Below, one piece after another: positions 7,873 through 15,417 of a DNA stretch of 21,068 nucleotides. A model generated the notes under the pieces. The model worked only from the letters and a program-made list of their open reading frames with translations, was not told the origin of the DNA and ran no database searches. The first letter of the stretch is position 1; every line of letters begins with the position of its first letter. The translations under genes were made by a program, and so were the position numbers. The stretch covers positions 1 to 21,068 of the forward strand of contig CABQJX010000036.1 of assembly GCA_902464595.1 (NCBI GenBank), given 5' to 3'. The stretch comes from an uncultured Lachnoclostridium sp. GTDB taxonomy: Bacteria > Bacillota > Clostridia > Lachnospirales > Lachnospiraceae.

Positions 7873-8019
7873 AGAAGAGGCTGTAAAAAGCCTCATATCT
7901 GCATCCTTTGCAAAATTGACAGTAGGATATGGATTTTCACGGTATTATACTGAAAAATCGCTCGGACCGTACGGTCTGAGCGATTTTTCTATTAGGAGAG
8001 CTTTTTAACAGCCTCTTAC
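7873..8019. repeat. Possible second miniature inverted-repeat element
   Basis: The left end (AAGAGGCTGT then AAAAAGCC, from 7875) recurs in inverted form at the right end (AAGAGGCTGTT then AAAAAGC on the minus strand, to about 8017). The repeat ATAAT occurs immediately outside both ends (7868-7872 and 8020-8024) and could be a 5-bp target duplication, but it is AT-rich and overlaps the stop codon of the glycerate kinase. The interior is non-coding and contains the strong palindrome at 7952-7989. Alternatively, the arms are just nested terminator hairpins. Confidence 0.4.
7952..7989. terminator. Bidirectional terminator between glycerate kinase and marR
   Basis: A 38-bp nearly perfect palindrome has one C/T mismatch between 19-nt arms. 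The arms begin GAAAAATCGCTCGGACCGT and end in GATTTTTC, so a T-run follows the GC-rich stem on both strands. It is well placed to stop convergent transcription from the two neighbouring genes. A smaller hairpin GAGGCT/AGCCTC (7877-7894) directly follows the glycerate kinase stop. Confidence 0.82.
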
Positions 8020-8034
8020 ATAATTTGATGTCCC

Positions 8035-8514
8035 TTAAATATTCATGCTGTGGTCATCTAACAGGATAGACATAAAACGCTGAATGGTATCCAATTCTGT
8101 CAGTGTAAAGGAGGACAGGCGGTTTGTAAAAGCGGAGGCCCACCGCTCATCCAGCGTTTTGTGGTATTCAAAAACAGACTGCCCGTCCTGTGTGAGGCTG
8201 AGAACGATTTCGCGTTGATTTTGTTCTGAGCGCTTTTTTGTCAAAAGCCCCAATTTGATCATGCGCTTTACCTGAAGGGATATGGTGGATACATTCATAT
8301 CCATAGCGGCAGCAATGTCGCACAGGCGGCAGTTAGGATTATCCCCAACAAAGTCGATCAGATGGGTCTGATCAATGCGAAGCTCCTGCTGTGTGCCGTA
8401 AGTGCGCACATTTTTTCCGTATTCGTACATTTTTTGATTATACTCAGAAATCTGACAGATAATCTGCTTGGCATATGTGTCAGATTTGTGGTTTGTAGTC
8501 TGATGGTTCTGCAT
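8035..8514 (-). CDS. MarR-family transcriptional regulator
   Basis: This 159-residue winged-helix regulator has the MarR layout. An N-terminal dimerisation helix is followed by the recognition region CRLCDIAAAMDMNVSTISLQVKRMIKLGLL (about residues 66-96), then the wing with KRSEQNQREIVLSLT, then a C-terminal dimerisation helix pair. It probably dimerises and represses its own promoter and that of the divergent amidohydrolase gene. ATG 8514 was chosen because GGAGGAAGTA precedes it; an in-frame ATG at 8562 lies inside the promoter/operator region. The ligand is unknown; an acylated amino acid or an aromatic acid would suit the neighbour. Confidence 0.87.
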   Translation of the reverse strand: MQNHQTTNHKSDTYAKQIICQISEYNQKMYEYGKNVRTYGTQQELRIDQTHLIDFVGDNPNCRLCDIAAAMDMNVSTISLQVKRMIKLGLLTKKRSEQNQREIVLSLTQDGQSVFEYHKTLDERWASAFTNRLSSFTLTELDTIQRFMSILLDDHSMNI

Positions 8515-8550
8515 TACTTCCTCCAAAATAAGTGATATCACATTCCTTCT

Positions 8551-8582
8551 ATTATATAGCATTTTAGAAAAAAATGCTATAT
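8551..8582. promoter_or_regulatory. Palindromic operator overlapping the marR promoter
   Basis: The arms ATATAGCATTTT (8554-8565) and AAAATGCTATAT (8571-8582) form a perfect 12-bp inverted repeat with a 5-bp centre. The leftward -10 box TATAAT (complement of 8551-8556) overlaps the left arm; no good -35 box is visible. The form and placement are those of a MarR-family autoregulatory operator, but binding is inferred. Confidence 0.6.
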
Positions 8583-8664
8583 GTTGACCGGGGGAGGAAT
8601 TAGAAAAAAACGATAGAGAAAATTATGCATATTATATAAAAATATACAAAATCAAATAAAAATA

Positions 8665-8692
8665 TTGAAAAAATTTACAATAAATATATAAT
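8665..8692 (+). promoter_or_regulatory. Predicted promoter of the M20 amidohydrolase-MFS unit
   Basis: TTGAAA (8665-8670) and TATAAT (8687-8692) have a 16-bp spacer in a very AT-rich stretch. The expected start near 8699 falls inside the inverted repeat at 8695-8727. Confidence 0.55.
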
Positions 8693-8694
8693 AT

Positions 8695-8727
8695 TATTAA
8701 ATAGTTAAATACACAAACTATTTAATA
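8695..8727. promoter_or_regulatory. 33-bp inverted repeat at the start of the M20 leader
   Basis: TATTAAATAGTT (8695-8706) and its exact reverse complement AACTATTTAATA (8716-8727) flank a 9-bp centre. The repeat starts 2 bp after the -10 box, so a bound protein would block initiation. MarR-type operators often carry TAGTT/AACTA half-sites, making the divergent MarR the first candidate. Confidence 0.55.
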
Positions 8728-8774
8728 TAAAAAGTATCAAAGCAAAATGTACAAAAAAGCAAGGAGGAGATTCG

Positions 8775-9992
8775 ATGAACCGCATTTCGCCTATTTTGCA
8801 GGAGGCAAAGAAATATGAGAAGGATATGATTAAATGGAGAAGGGATATTCATTCTCACCCGGAAGTGGGATTTGACCTTCCCCGTACCTCTGCTTTAGTA
8901 GCAGAACATTTGAAGGAATTTGGCTATGAAGTAAAAATGGGTTTTGCCAAATCCGCTGTGTTGGGGATTCTGGATACGGGGATTCCGGGTAAAACAATCG
9001 CAGTGAGGGCAGATATGGATGCTTTATCTATGATGGAGGAGAGCGGAGTTCCTTTTTCATCGGAGATTCCTGGAAAATGCCATGCCTGCGGCCATGATGC
9101 TCATACGGCTCTTCTTTTGGGGCTGGCAAAATATCTTTCAGAGCACAGAGAGATATTGAAAAGTGGAAAGGTAAAGCTCATTTTTCAGCCTGCTGAGGAA
9201 GGGCCTGCTCCGGGAGGTGCGAAGCTTATAGTGGATTCGGGAGTGCTGGATGATGTGGATGTTATATTCGGAGCTCATGCCCAGCCGCTATATCCGGCGG
9301 GAACCATTGGATGTAAATATGGAGATGCATTTGCCAGCGGCGATTTTTTTGAGGTGAAGCTGACGGGTGTGGGAAGCCATGCTGCCTCTCCTCATAAAGG
9401 AAAAGATGTGATTACAACAGCGGCCCAGATCATTGAGGCGATTCAAAATATCCGGAGCAGGGAACTGCCTCCATTAAAAACGGCTGTAATCTCTGTGTGC
9501 TCAATCCATGCAGGAACACTTGGAACAAAGAACGTTCTTCCTCAGGAGCTGACCTTTGGAGGGACTTTTAGGGCTTATGATGACCATGTGCGGGCATATA
9601 TTGCAAAGCGTCTAGAGGAGGTGGTAACGGGTATTGCATTACTGAATGGCTGCAAGGCAGAGGTGAAAGATAGCTTTAATTATCCTTCCTTCCAGAATGA
9701 TGAAGATGTGATCCACACGATCTATCGGTCTGCCAGGGAGATTTTGGGGGAGGATCATGTGATTAAAAAAGAGGATCCTGAGATGGGATCAGAAGATTTT
9801 GCATGGTATACAAAGAAATATAAAGGGGCATTTTTCTTCTTTGGAATACGCAATGAGGAAAAGGGATGTACCTATAGTCTGCATAATCCTAAATTTAAGA
9901 TTGATGAGGATGCGTTTGTACCAACCCTGGCAGTTTATGTAAATACGATCTGTCATTTGATGGAGGCTGAGCGTGGATATGAAGGAGAATAG
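8775..9992 (+). CDS. M20-family amidohydrolase (N-acyl-amino-acid / hippurate hydrolase type)
   Basis: This 405-residue soluble metallopeptidase-type hydrolase belongs to the M20D subgroup, which removes acyl groups from N-acyl amino acids or hippurate-like conjugates. The metal-binding pattern is intact: HACGHDAH gives Cys105 and His107, PAEEG gives Glu141 and Glu142, GAHAQP gives His168, and His370 lies in SLHNPKF. HSHPEVGFDLP at about 26-36 and RADMDAL at about 79-84 are family signatures, and the inserted dimerisation domain starts at GVGSHAASPHKGKD. The ribosome site AAGGAGGA precedes ATG 8775. The MFS gene overlaps its 3' end by 20 bp, so enzyme and transporter likely share a substrate. 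The exact substrate cannot be assigned. Confidence 0.9.
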   Translation: MNRISPILQEAKKYEKDMIKWRRDIHSHPEVGFDLPRTSALVAEHLKEFGYEVKMGFAKSAVLGILDTGIPGKTIAVRADMDALSMMEESGVPFSSEIPGKCHACGHDAHTALLLGLAKYLSEHREILKSGKVKLIFQPAEEGPAPGGAKLIVDSGVLDDVDVIFGAHAQPLYPAGTIGCKYGDAFASGDFFEVKLTGVGSHAASPHKGKDVITTAAQIIEAIQNIRSRELPPLKTAVISVCSIHAGTLGTKNVLPQELTFGGTFRAYDDHVRAYIAKRLEEVVTGIALLNGCKAEVKDSFNYPSFQNDEDVIHTIYRSAREILGEDHVIKKEDPEMGSEDFAWYTKKYKGAFFFFGIRNEEKGCTYSLHNPKFKIDEDAFVPTLAVYVNTICHLMEAERGYEGE

Positions 9993-11124
9993 GGATTCGG
10001 GCCGTTTGTGGGCTATTTTAAGCCTTTCCATGGCCAATGCACTGGTGGGGACTGGGATTTCTCCGGCATTGGCAGTTATGAAAGAATATTTTTCGGATGC
10101 CTCTCCCATACTGATCCAGATGATCGTGTCTCTGCCCTCCCTTCTGGTGATCACCGTGGCTTTTGTGTTTCCGGCTATGTCGAAGCATATTTCCATGCGG
10201 CGGCTTTGTGGTTTAGGATTACTGCTTTTTACGGTGGGAGGTCTGTGTGGGGGCGTGACCGATCATATTTATGCAATGATATTGACTAGGGTTTTAATTG
10301 GACTGGGGTATGGAATCATGATGCCTCTTTCTGTAGGGCTATTGGCTTATTTTTATGACAGCAAGGAGCAGCATCGCCTCAATGGTGAAATTGTAATCTG
10401 GTCCAGTGTTTCTTCCATTGTCTGCATGATGTTGGCAGGGTATCTGGCAGTGCTGTCCTGGCGTTTTGTATTTCTTGTTTATTTGTTTGGGCTCCCCTGT
10501 CTGTGGCTGTGCCTGAGGTATATTCCGGACGAGACGCTCAACAGCCCTAAAAATCAGATCAGCATAAGTGTGATTAAAAAGACGTTTCCTTACACGCTGG
10601 GGATCTTCATTATCTTTGTGGGATATTATTCGATTCTCAACAACTGCTCCAGTATAAGTGTAGCGGAGGGGACGGTTAGTGCTGCCCATATCGGTACGGT
10701 AATGACGGTTCAGACCTTTTCATCTTTATTTACAGGAAAAGCCATAGGGCGTTTGGAGCATAGATTTGGGGAGAATTTGAAATATCTCATATGGGTTTTC
10801 GCTATCGCCGGCTTTCTATGCCTGGAGGTTAAGGGGAGCTTTTTGTTCTTGTGTCTGGGGCTTCTTCTGTTTGGCGTAGCTCTTGCCATCGCAGTGGGTA
10901 CACTGAATGCAGAGGCTTGCATGGTTTGCGAGAGGGAGGAAGCTTTGTCGGCAGGAACAATGATTATGTTTATGCGGAGCATGGGACAGTTTTCTTCTCC
11001 GGTCATTCTGTCCCTCTTTGGCGGTATCGTGGGAAGCGGAAGTCCCCGTTTCCCATATACCGGCTCCTTGCTCTTCTGCTCCCTTATGTTGGCGTACTAT
11101 TTGCTTTTGGCCAGAAGGCGATGA
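9973..11124 (+). CDS. MFS transporter
   Basis: This is a major facilitator superfamily permease of 383 residues with about 12 hydrophobic segments, at the short end for the family. The first loop, after PAMSKHISMRR, corresponds to the cytoplasmic motif A position, and LTRVLIGLGYGIMMPLSVG fits the fourth helix. GTG 9973 was chosen: GGAGG at 9962-9966 is at the best distance, while ATG 9979 would be too far. It overlaps the amidohydrolase gene and should be translationally coupled to it, suggesting uptake of the hydrolase substrate or export of its product. Its 3' end overlaps the convergent EamA gene by 28 bp. Confidence 0.85.
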   Translation: MDMKENRDSGRLWAILSLSMANALVGTGISPALAVMKEYFSDASPILIQMIVSLPSLLVITVAFVFPAMSKHISMRRLCGLGLLLFTVGGLCGGVTDHIYAMILTRVLIGLGYGIMMPLSVGLLAYFYDSKEQHRLNGEIVIWSSVSSIVCMMLAGYLAVLSWRFVFLVYLFGLPCLWLCLRYIPDETLNSPKNQISISVIKKTFPYTLGIFIIFVGYYSILNNCSSISVAEGTVSAAHIGTVMTVQTFSSLFTGKAIGRLEHRFGENLKYLIWVFAIAGFLCLEVKGSFLFLCLGLLLFGVALAIAVGTLNAEACMVCEREEALSAGTMIMFMRSMGQFSSPVILSLFGGIVGSGSPRFPYTGSLLFCSLMLAYYLLLARRR

Positions 11125-12017
11125 AGGGAGTCTTCGTTTTGAATAATGAACACAGAGGCCAGGATGATCAACATTCCGCACACTTTGAAAGCAGTGAGCT
11201 TTTCGGACAGAATGAGGGTGCTCATCAGGAGGCCTACCACCGGGTTAATATAGGCATAGGTAGAGACCACAGAAGTTTTCCACTTCCGTATCAAATATAC
11301 ATAGGAAGTAAAGCCGATAATAGAATCAGCTACTGCCATATAGGTCATGGGCAGGATGCTGGGAAGGGTGAGTTTCTTAAATGCGCCCAAATTGCCTGTG
11401 AAGGCAGTGGTGAGAAGATACAGAACTGCCGGTACGGCGGCCTGATAAAAAATCTGTACCTGCAGGGGAGGATGGATCACGTTATATTTCAGGTAGATCG
11501 TCCCGGCTGCCCATATAAAGTCAGACGCCAAAAGAAGCAGCAGCCCCAGGGGATCCGAGCCTCCCTGAGCCAGGCTGTGGGAAACGATGATCAGGGTTCC
11601 GGAAAGGCCCCCTACGATCCCCGTCATTCCAATCCAACCGATATTCAATCGGCGGGAGACCAGGGAATCCACCAAAAGGATTGATATGGGAATCAGGCAG
11701 ACCATAGCGGTGCTGATCCCGGCCTCCACCCTGCGGGAGGAAAAGAGGAGGAGAAGCGTATGGATGAAATACATGATGCAGCCGCTGGTGATCAATATTT
11801 TGGCTTCGTGCCGGGTGATCTTAAAGGATATGCGCCTGCCTATGATCCAGAGGGCCATCAGTCCTGAGGCAATGGAAAAGCGTACACTGCCAGCCAGAAA
11901 GGGATGGAGTACGCTGGAGGATAATTTGTTGGCAATATTGGCTGTGCCCCAGAAAAAACAAATATTAAAATAGGCGATAAATGGAAGACACCGCTGTAAA
12001 AAAGAATCGTTTTTCAT
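11097..12017 (-). CDS. EamA/DMT-family transporter
   Basis: A drug/metabolite transporter superfamily protein of 306 residues with two EamA repeats and about ten hydrophobic segments. The N-terminal repeat starts FNICFFWGTANIANKLSS and the second starts near SDFIWAAGTIYLKYN. Members export amino acids or small metabolites or take up precursors, and the direction is not predictable. The ribosome site GAGGGGAAAC precedes ATG 12017. The gene starts 25 bp after the XRE-cupin regulator, so the two are likely one unit and the regulator likely controls the transporter. Confidence 0.87.
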   Translation of the reverse strand: MKNDSFLQRCLPFIAYFNICFFWGTANIANKLSSSVLHPFLAGSVRFSIASGLMALWIIGRRISFKITRHEAKILITSGCIMYFIHTLLLLFSSRRVEAGISTAMVCLIPISILLVDSLVSRRLNIGWIGMTGIVGGLSGTLIIVSHSLAQGGSDPLGLLLLLASDFIWAAGTIYLKYNVIHPPLQVQIFYQAAVPAVLYLLTTAFTGNLGAFKKLTLPSILPMTYMAVADSIIGFTSYVYLIRKWKTSVVSTYAYINPVVGLLMSTLILSEKLTAFKVCGMLIILASVFIIQNEDSLHRLLAKSK

Positions 12018-12042
12018 GTTTGTTTCCCCTCAAAATAAAAAA

Positions 12043-12597
12043 TTATGCGTTCCATCCCATGGGAGACATAACGCAGAAGCCTATGGCAGGCGTTTCACCG
12101 GTATTTATGGTGCGGTGAGGCATATTGGGCCGGATGACCACAGAGTCGCCTGGGGTTAGATGATAACAGGTTTCACCCAGAAAAATATTGATCTCTCCCT
12201 GAAGGAGGATAACGATCTCCTCTCCCGTATGGAATAAAAAATCTTCCGAATCATGCCCTCCGGGTTCGATCTCAAATTGGACCACCATAGAAGAAGGGGT
12301 ATATTCCGGCGTGGACATAGGGGAGACGATTTCATAAAAAATTTCACTTTTTGGAAATTTAATAATGGGTCTCTGATCGCTTTTTACCATAGCCGGGTGA
12401 TGCTCGGACTGATCCATAAGAAGGTAAGGCGAAACTCCCAAAAAGGAGCTGATTTTACGAAGGGAAGCGAGAGAGGGATCTACGGTCCCTCTCTCTAACT
12501 GGGAAATATAGCCGATGGAAAGGCCTGTTCCCTCAGCAATATCTTTTAATGTCAATTTTTTGTCTTTTCTTAATTTCCTTATTTTTTCTCCGACCAT
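12043..12597 (-). CDS. XRE-family regulator with C-terminal cupin domain
   Basis: The 184-residue protein has an XRE helix-turn-helix at about residues 5-60 (LTLKDIAEGTGLSIGYISQLERG) and a cupin_2 domain at about 105-180, with HTGEEIVILLQGEINIFLG and LTPGDSVVIRPNMPH. This is the architecture of the PuuR/SutR type. These small-molecule-sensing regulators usually control adjacent amine, amino-acid or sulfur-compound genes. Here the downstream neighbour is EamA, and the upstream neighbours are a YfcC-type carrier and a dipeptidase homologue. The ATG is preceded by AGAGGT, a modest ribosome site. The 99-bp AT-rich upstream gap contains two AGTATG direct repeats on the minus strand (around 12641-12657), possible binding sites. 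No terminator is visible between it and the YfcC gene. Confidence 0.9.
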   Translation of the reverse strand: MVGEKIRKLRKDKKLTLKDIAEGTGLSIGYISQLERGTVDPSLASLRKISSFLGVSPYLLMDQSEHHPAMVKSDQRPIIKFPKSEIFYEIVSPMSTPEYTPSSMVVQFEIEPGGHDSEDFLFHTGEEIVILLQGEINIFLGETCYHLTPGDSVVIRPNMPHRTINTGETPAIGFCVMSPMGWNA

Positions 12598-12696
12598 AAT
12601 GGAACCTCTGCTGAAAATAAATCATATAAATATATTTTACCATACTTTTGCATACTGTGATAGCATCATTAGTATAAATTCAACAGAAAGAATACG

Positions 12697-14088
12697 TTAG
12701 ATCCCCATTAAAACAGCCGCAGAAAGGATCAGCATTTGTGCGATATACAGGATACCGAAGAGCGGAAGAAAGAATTTCCACCATTTATGCATGGGGATTC
12801 CGCTGATTCCGATAGAAATAGCCAGGGAACAGGTGGGCCACAGGATATTGGAAAAGCCGTCGCCGAACTGGAATGCCAGACAAGTTACCTGCCTGCTTAC
12901 CCCTAACAGATCTCCCAGAGGCGCCAAGATGGGGATTACCGTTGCGGCCTGTCCTGTGGAGGAAGGGATAAAGAAGTTGATCAGAGTCTGCAAAAGCAGC
13001 ATGCCCTGGGCGGCGATAATGGGAGGAAGCCCTTCCAGGATCTGGGAGGCGTAAAATACGATGGTATCAATGATCATAGCTCCCTGGAGGATCACTAAAA
13101 TAGCTTTTGCAAAACCCACAACAAGAGCGCCCATAACTACCTTGGAAGCGCCGTCAAGAAACTCGTCAGCCATTTTGCTGGGGCCCCATCCGCTGACCGC
13201 TCCTGCAAATATGCCCATTAGGACAAAGATTCCGGCCAATTCTGCATTTCCCCATCCCAGTTTTAAGGAGCCATAAAAAATAGCGATGAGGGAAATGAGG
13301 ATTTCAATCAGGATCCATATCTGCTTTTTGGTGGCTTTTGTCCGGACGATCTCATCCCGGTCAAAATTGATCTCCAGCTTATCTCCCAAGATCAGGCTTT
13401 TGGAGGGATCCTTGCTTACCCTTTGGCCGTACCAGAAGATGTATAAAATTCCCAGAGTGGAAAAGACCACAAAAGAGACTACGCGGATTCCCATACCTGA
13501 GAAGATAGGGACTCCGGCAATTCCCTGGGATACCGGGACGGAGAACGGGTTGAGGGTAGCTGCGGACCAACCGATCCCTTTTCCCAATTCCAATATGGCA
13601 AATCCAGCCAGGGCGTCATAGCCCAGAGCGACTCCTAATCCCATAAACACAGGGATCAGCCCGTTGTATTCGTTCCACATACCAAAGGTAGAGGAAAGGA
13701 CAGCAAAGGTAAGGAAAAAGATGGGAATGACCAGCTTTGCACGATCGGAAAATTTTCTCAGGAGGGAGCCAAGAAACGCATTGAAGGCTCCGGTCTTGAG
13801 AACCATTCCGAAGGCGCCGTTTACAAGGAAAATAAGCATAGTTACTTCAGCTCCGCTTACAAGTCCGCGGTGAAGGGAACTGAGCACTGTGACTAGGCCA
13901 GCCGGCTTTTTTTCTTCCAGGGTATGGAAAGTGCCGGGGATTACCAGGGTACGGCTGACGCCGTCCACATCTACTGTCTGGGTGTCAAATTGTCCTGGAG
14001 GGACAAACCAGGTGCAGACTGCGACAAACAGGATAATGGAACAAATGATAACATAAACATGAGGTATTTTAAAAGATTTATTTTTCAT
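12697..14088 (-). CDS. YfcC-family (DcuC-like) membrane carrier
   Basis: A 463-residue polytopic membrane protein of the YfcC group within the C4-dicarboxylate anaerobic carrier-like family. It opens with IPHVYVIICSIILFVAVCTWFVPPGQFD, the typical first helix and WFVPPG turn, followed by many hydrophobic segments. The C-terminal half includes the loop INFFIPSSTGQAATVIPI, a serine/glutamine-rich re-entrant-like motif. Substrates of YfcC relatives are poorly defined; amino acids, dipeptides or dicarboxylates are all possible. The start follows AAGGAGCAGTGCC. It lies 54 bp after the dipeptidase homologue on the same strand, so peptide or amino-acid transport is the preferred inference. Confidence 0.85.
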   Translation of the reverse strand: MKNKSFKIPHVYVIICSIILFVAVCTWFVPPGQFDTQTVDVDGVSRTLVIPGTFHTLEEKKPAGLVTVLSSLHRGLVSGAEVTMLIFLVNGAFGMVLKTGAFNAFLGSLLRKFSDRAKLVIPIFFLTFAVLSSTFGMWNEYNGLIPVFMGLGVALGYDALAGFAILELGKGIGWSAATLNPFSVPVSQGIAGVPIFSGMGIRVVSFVVFSTLGILYIFWYGQRVSKDPSKSLILGDKLEINFDRDEIVRTKATKKQIWILIEILISLIAIFYGSLKLGWGNAELAGIFVLMGIFAGAVSGWGPSKMADEFLDGASKVVMGALVVGFAKAILVILQGAMIIDTIVFYASQILEGLPPIIAAQGMLLLQTLINFFIPSSTGQAATVIPILAPLGDLLGVSRQVTCLAFQFGDGFSNILWPTCSLAISIGISGIPMHKWWKFFLPLFGILYIAQMLILSAAVLMGI

Positions 14089-14142
14089 GGCACTGCTCCT
14101 TGTTGAAACGAACGTTAGCGGCGTGTTTGTTTAGAAGGCGTG

Positions 14143-15138
14143 TTAACTCCAATTTGCCTTGAGGATGCGCAGGAGATTGCCTCCGGTCAGTTTGGCAATG
14201 TCCCCGTCGGAGTAACCGCGCATCTTCATTTCTGCGATCACATTGTCTAGCTGCCAGCAGCCCTCAAACCCTTTGGCGTGACGCTCGTCGGAACGTGTTC
14301 CAACACAGCTGTTGTAGGCTCCAACGACAGCAGGGTAGAGCACAGCCTGTTCCGCAGTTCCCTTGTCGTCCTTATTTCCGTCAAGGGTATTGTCAGCTCC
14401 GAAGGATACATGGTCAATACCGATCAGATTGACTACATAATCTACATGATCTACATAGTCTTTTACATCAGGACGGCATCCTTTTTCCTTTTTCCAGATC
14501 AGGGGAGCCCAGGGGGAAATTCCCATAACACCGCCGTTTGCTTTGAGGGCCAGCAGCTCTTCGTCTGTTTTTGTGCGGACACTGGGCGTGATATTGTAAA
14601 CGCCGGCGTGAGTGATGGCCACAGGCTTTTCGCTCATATGTAAGATGTCCATAGAGGTTTTTCTGCCTACATGGGACAGATCAGGGAGCATTCCCAGCCG
14701 GTTCATCATTTTGAGGGCCTTCTTTCCAAAGTCGGTCAGGCCTCCGTCCTGGGATTCGCAGCATCCGGTTCCGATAAAGTTGGAATCATTGTAAGTCATC
14801 TGTACCACACGAACTCCCAGTTCGTAAAAAACTCTCAGCTGATCCAATGAATTTTCAATGGAATTAGGATTTTGGAAGGCTAATATAAGGGCTTTTTTCC
14901 CGTTTTCCTTGGCCTTATAAAGATCGGATACAGATTTTGCGATCATCAGGCCATATTTGGGGTTGTCCAGCATGTTATAGATTTTACCGATGCTTCGGGT
15001 ACTGGCAACATATCCTTTTCCTTCATCCGGGATGGTTAAAAAGAACGCATCCATTTTGGAGTTTAGGACATCCTGGGTTACGCCGGTAAATTCGGTTTCT
15101 GTGAATGAACATCCGTCAATAATAAGATTTGTCTCCAT
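14143..15138 (-). CDS. Membrane dipeptidase (peptidase M19) homologue with altered metal site
   Basis: A 331-residue TIM-barrel protein of the renal dipeptidase family. Clear family features are ELGVRVVQMTYNDSNFIGTG (about 106-125), DLSHVG with His156, ITHAGV with His177, and GADN with Asp249. The N-terminal metal motif, normally DGHND, reads DGCSF (Cys10, Phe12), and the segment normally carrying the bridging Glu reads AFQN (Gln89). Three of the five classical zinc ligands are therefore replaced. Related M19 subgroups without HxD exist, so it may be a divergent enzyme rather than a dead one. No signal peptide is seen, so it should be cytoplasmic. ATG 15138 was chosen because GGAGG lies 8 nt upstream; ATG 15186 falls in the promoter region. 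It is probably the first gene of the dipeptidase-YfcC-XRE-EamA group. Confidence 0.85.
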   Translation of the reverse strand: METNLIIDGCSFTETEFTGVTQDVLNSKMDAFFLTIPDEGKGYVASTRSIGKIYNMLDNPKYGLMIAKSVSDLYKAKENGKKALILAFQNPNSIENSLDQLRVFYELGVRVVQMTYNDSNFIGTGCCESQDGGLTDFGKKALKMMNRLGMLPDLSHVGRKTSMDILHMSEKPVAITHAGVYNITPSVRTKTDEELLALKANGGVMGISPWAPLIWKKEKGCRPDVKDYVDHVDYVVNLIGIDHVSFGADNTLDGNKDDKGTAEQAVLYPAVVGAYNSCVGTRSDERHAKGFEGCWQLDNVIAEMKMRGYSDGDIAKLTGGNLLRILKANWS

Positions 15139-15417
15139 ATATTTTACCTCCACTAAAATTTTAGTAATAGTATAAAAATATTCCAATAAAGAAAAAGTTG
15201 GGATATTTTCTGGTATGTCTTTAGAGTATCATATTATCAGGAGACTTACAAGAAAAATAAGATATAAAGCTGAAAAACGTGATAATATTTAAAAACATAT
15301 TATCTATTTTGTACAATATTTATAATTTCGTTCTTTTTTTGCAGGTACTATTGACTTTGAAAATAAATGTATATAAAATGAAAATAATTATAGTATTACT
15401 AAAAAGGAGGAAGGGGC
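15139..15417. other. Divergent intergenic region between the dipeptidase homologue and proC
   Basis: This AT-rich 279-bp stretch has no gene. It contains a 14-bp palindrome ACTAAAATTTTAGT (15152-15165) just upstream of the dipeptidase ribosome site and the proC promoter (15351-15379). The sequence TATTACTAAAA is present in front of both genes, at 15394-15404 on the plus strand and as the complement of 15159-15169 on the minus strand. Confidence 0.6.
15351..15379 (+). promoter_or_regulatory. Predicted sigma-A promoter of proC
   Basis: TTGACT (15351-15356) and TAAAAT (15374-15379) with a 17-bp spacer. The expected start near 15386 gives a leader of about 32 nt, within which TATTACTAAAA lies directly before the ribosome site. 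Confidence 0.7.

Noticed and set aside
7916..7948. Promoter TTGACA to TATTAT inside the glycerate kinase-marR gap
   Set aside because: The spacer is 21 bp, too long for a normal sigma-A promoter, and a terminator follows at once.
10851..11684. 277-codon plus-strand reading frame
   Set aside because: It lies antisense to the EamA gene and out of frame over the end of the MFS gene; no family features or ribosome site.
14120..14144. Direct repeat GGCGTGTT between the dipeptidase and YfcC genes
   Set aside because: Only two 8-bp copies, partly inside the end of the dipeptidase gene; too short to support a function.
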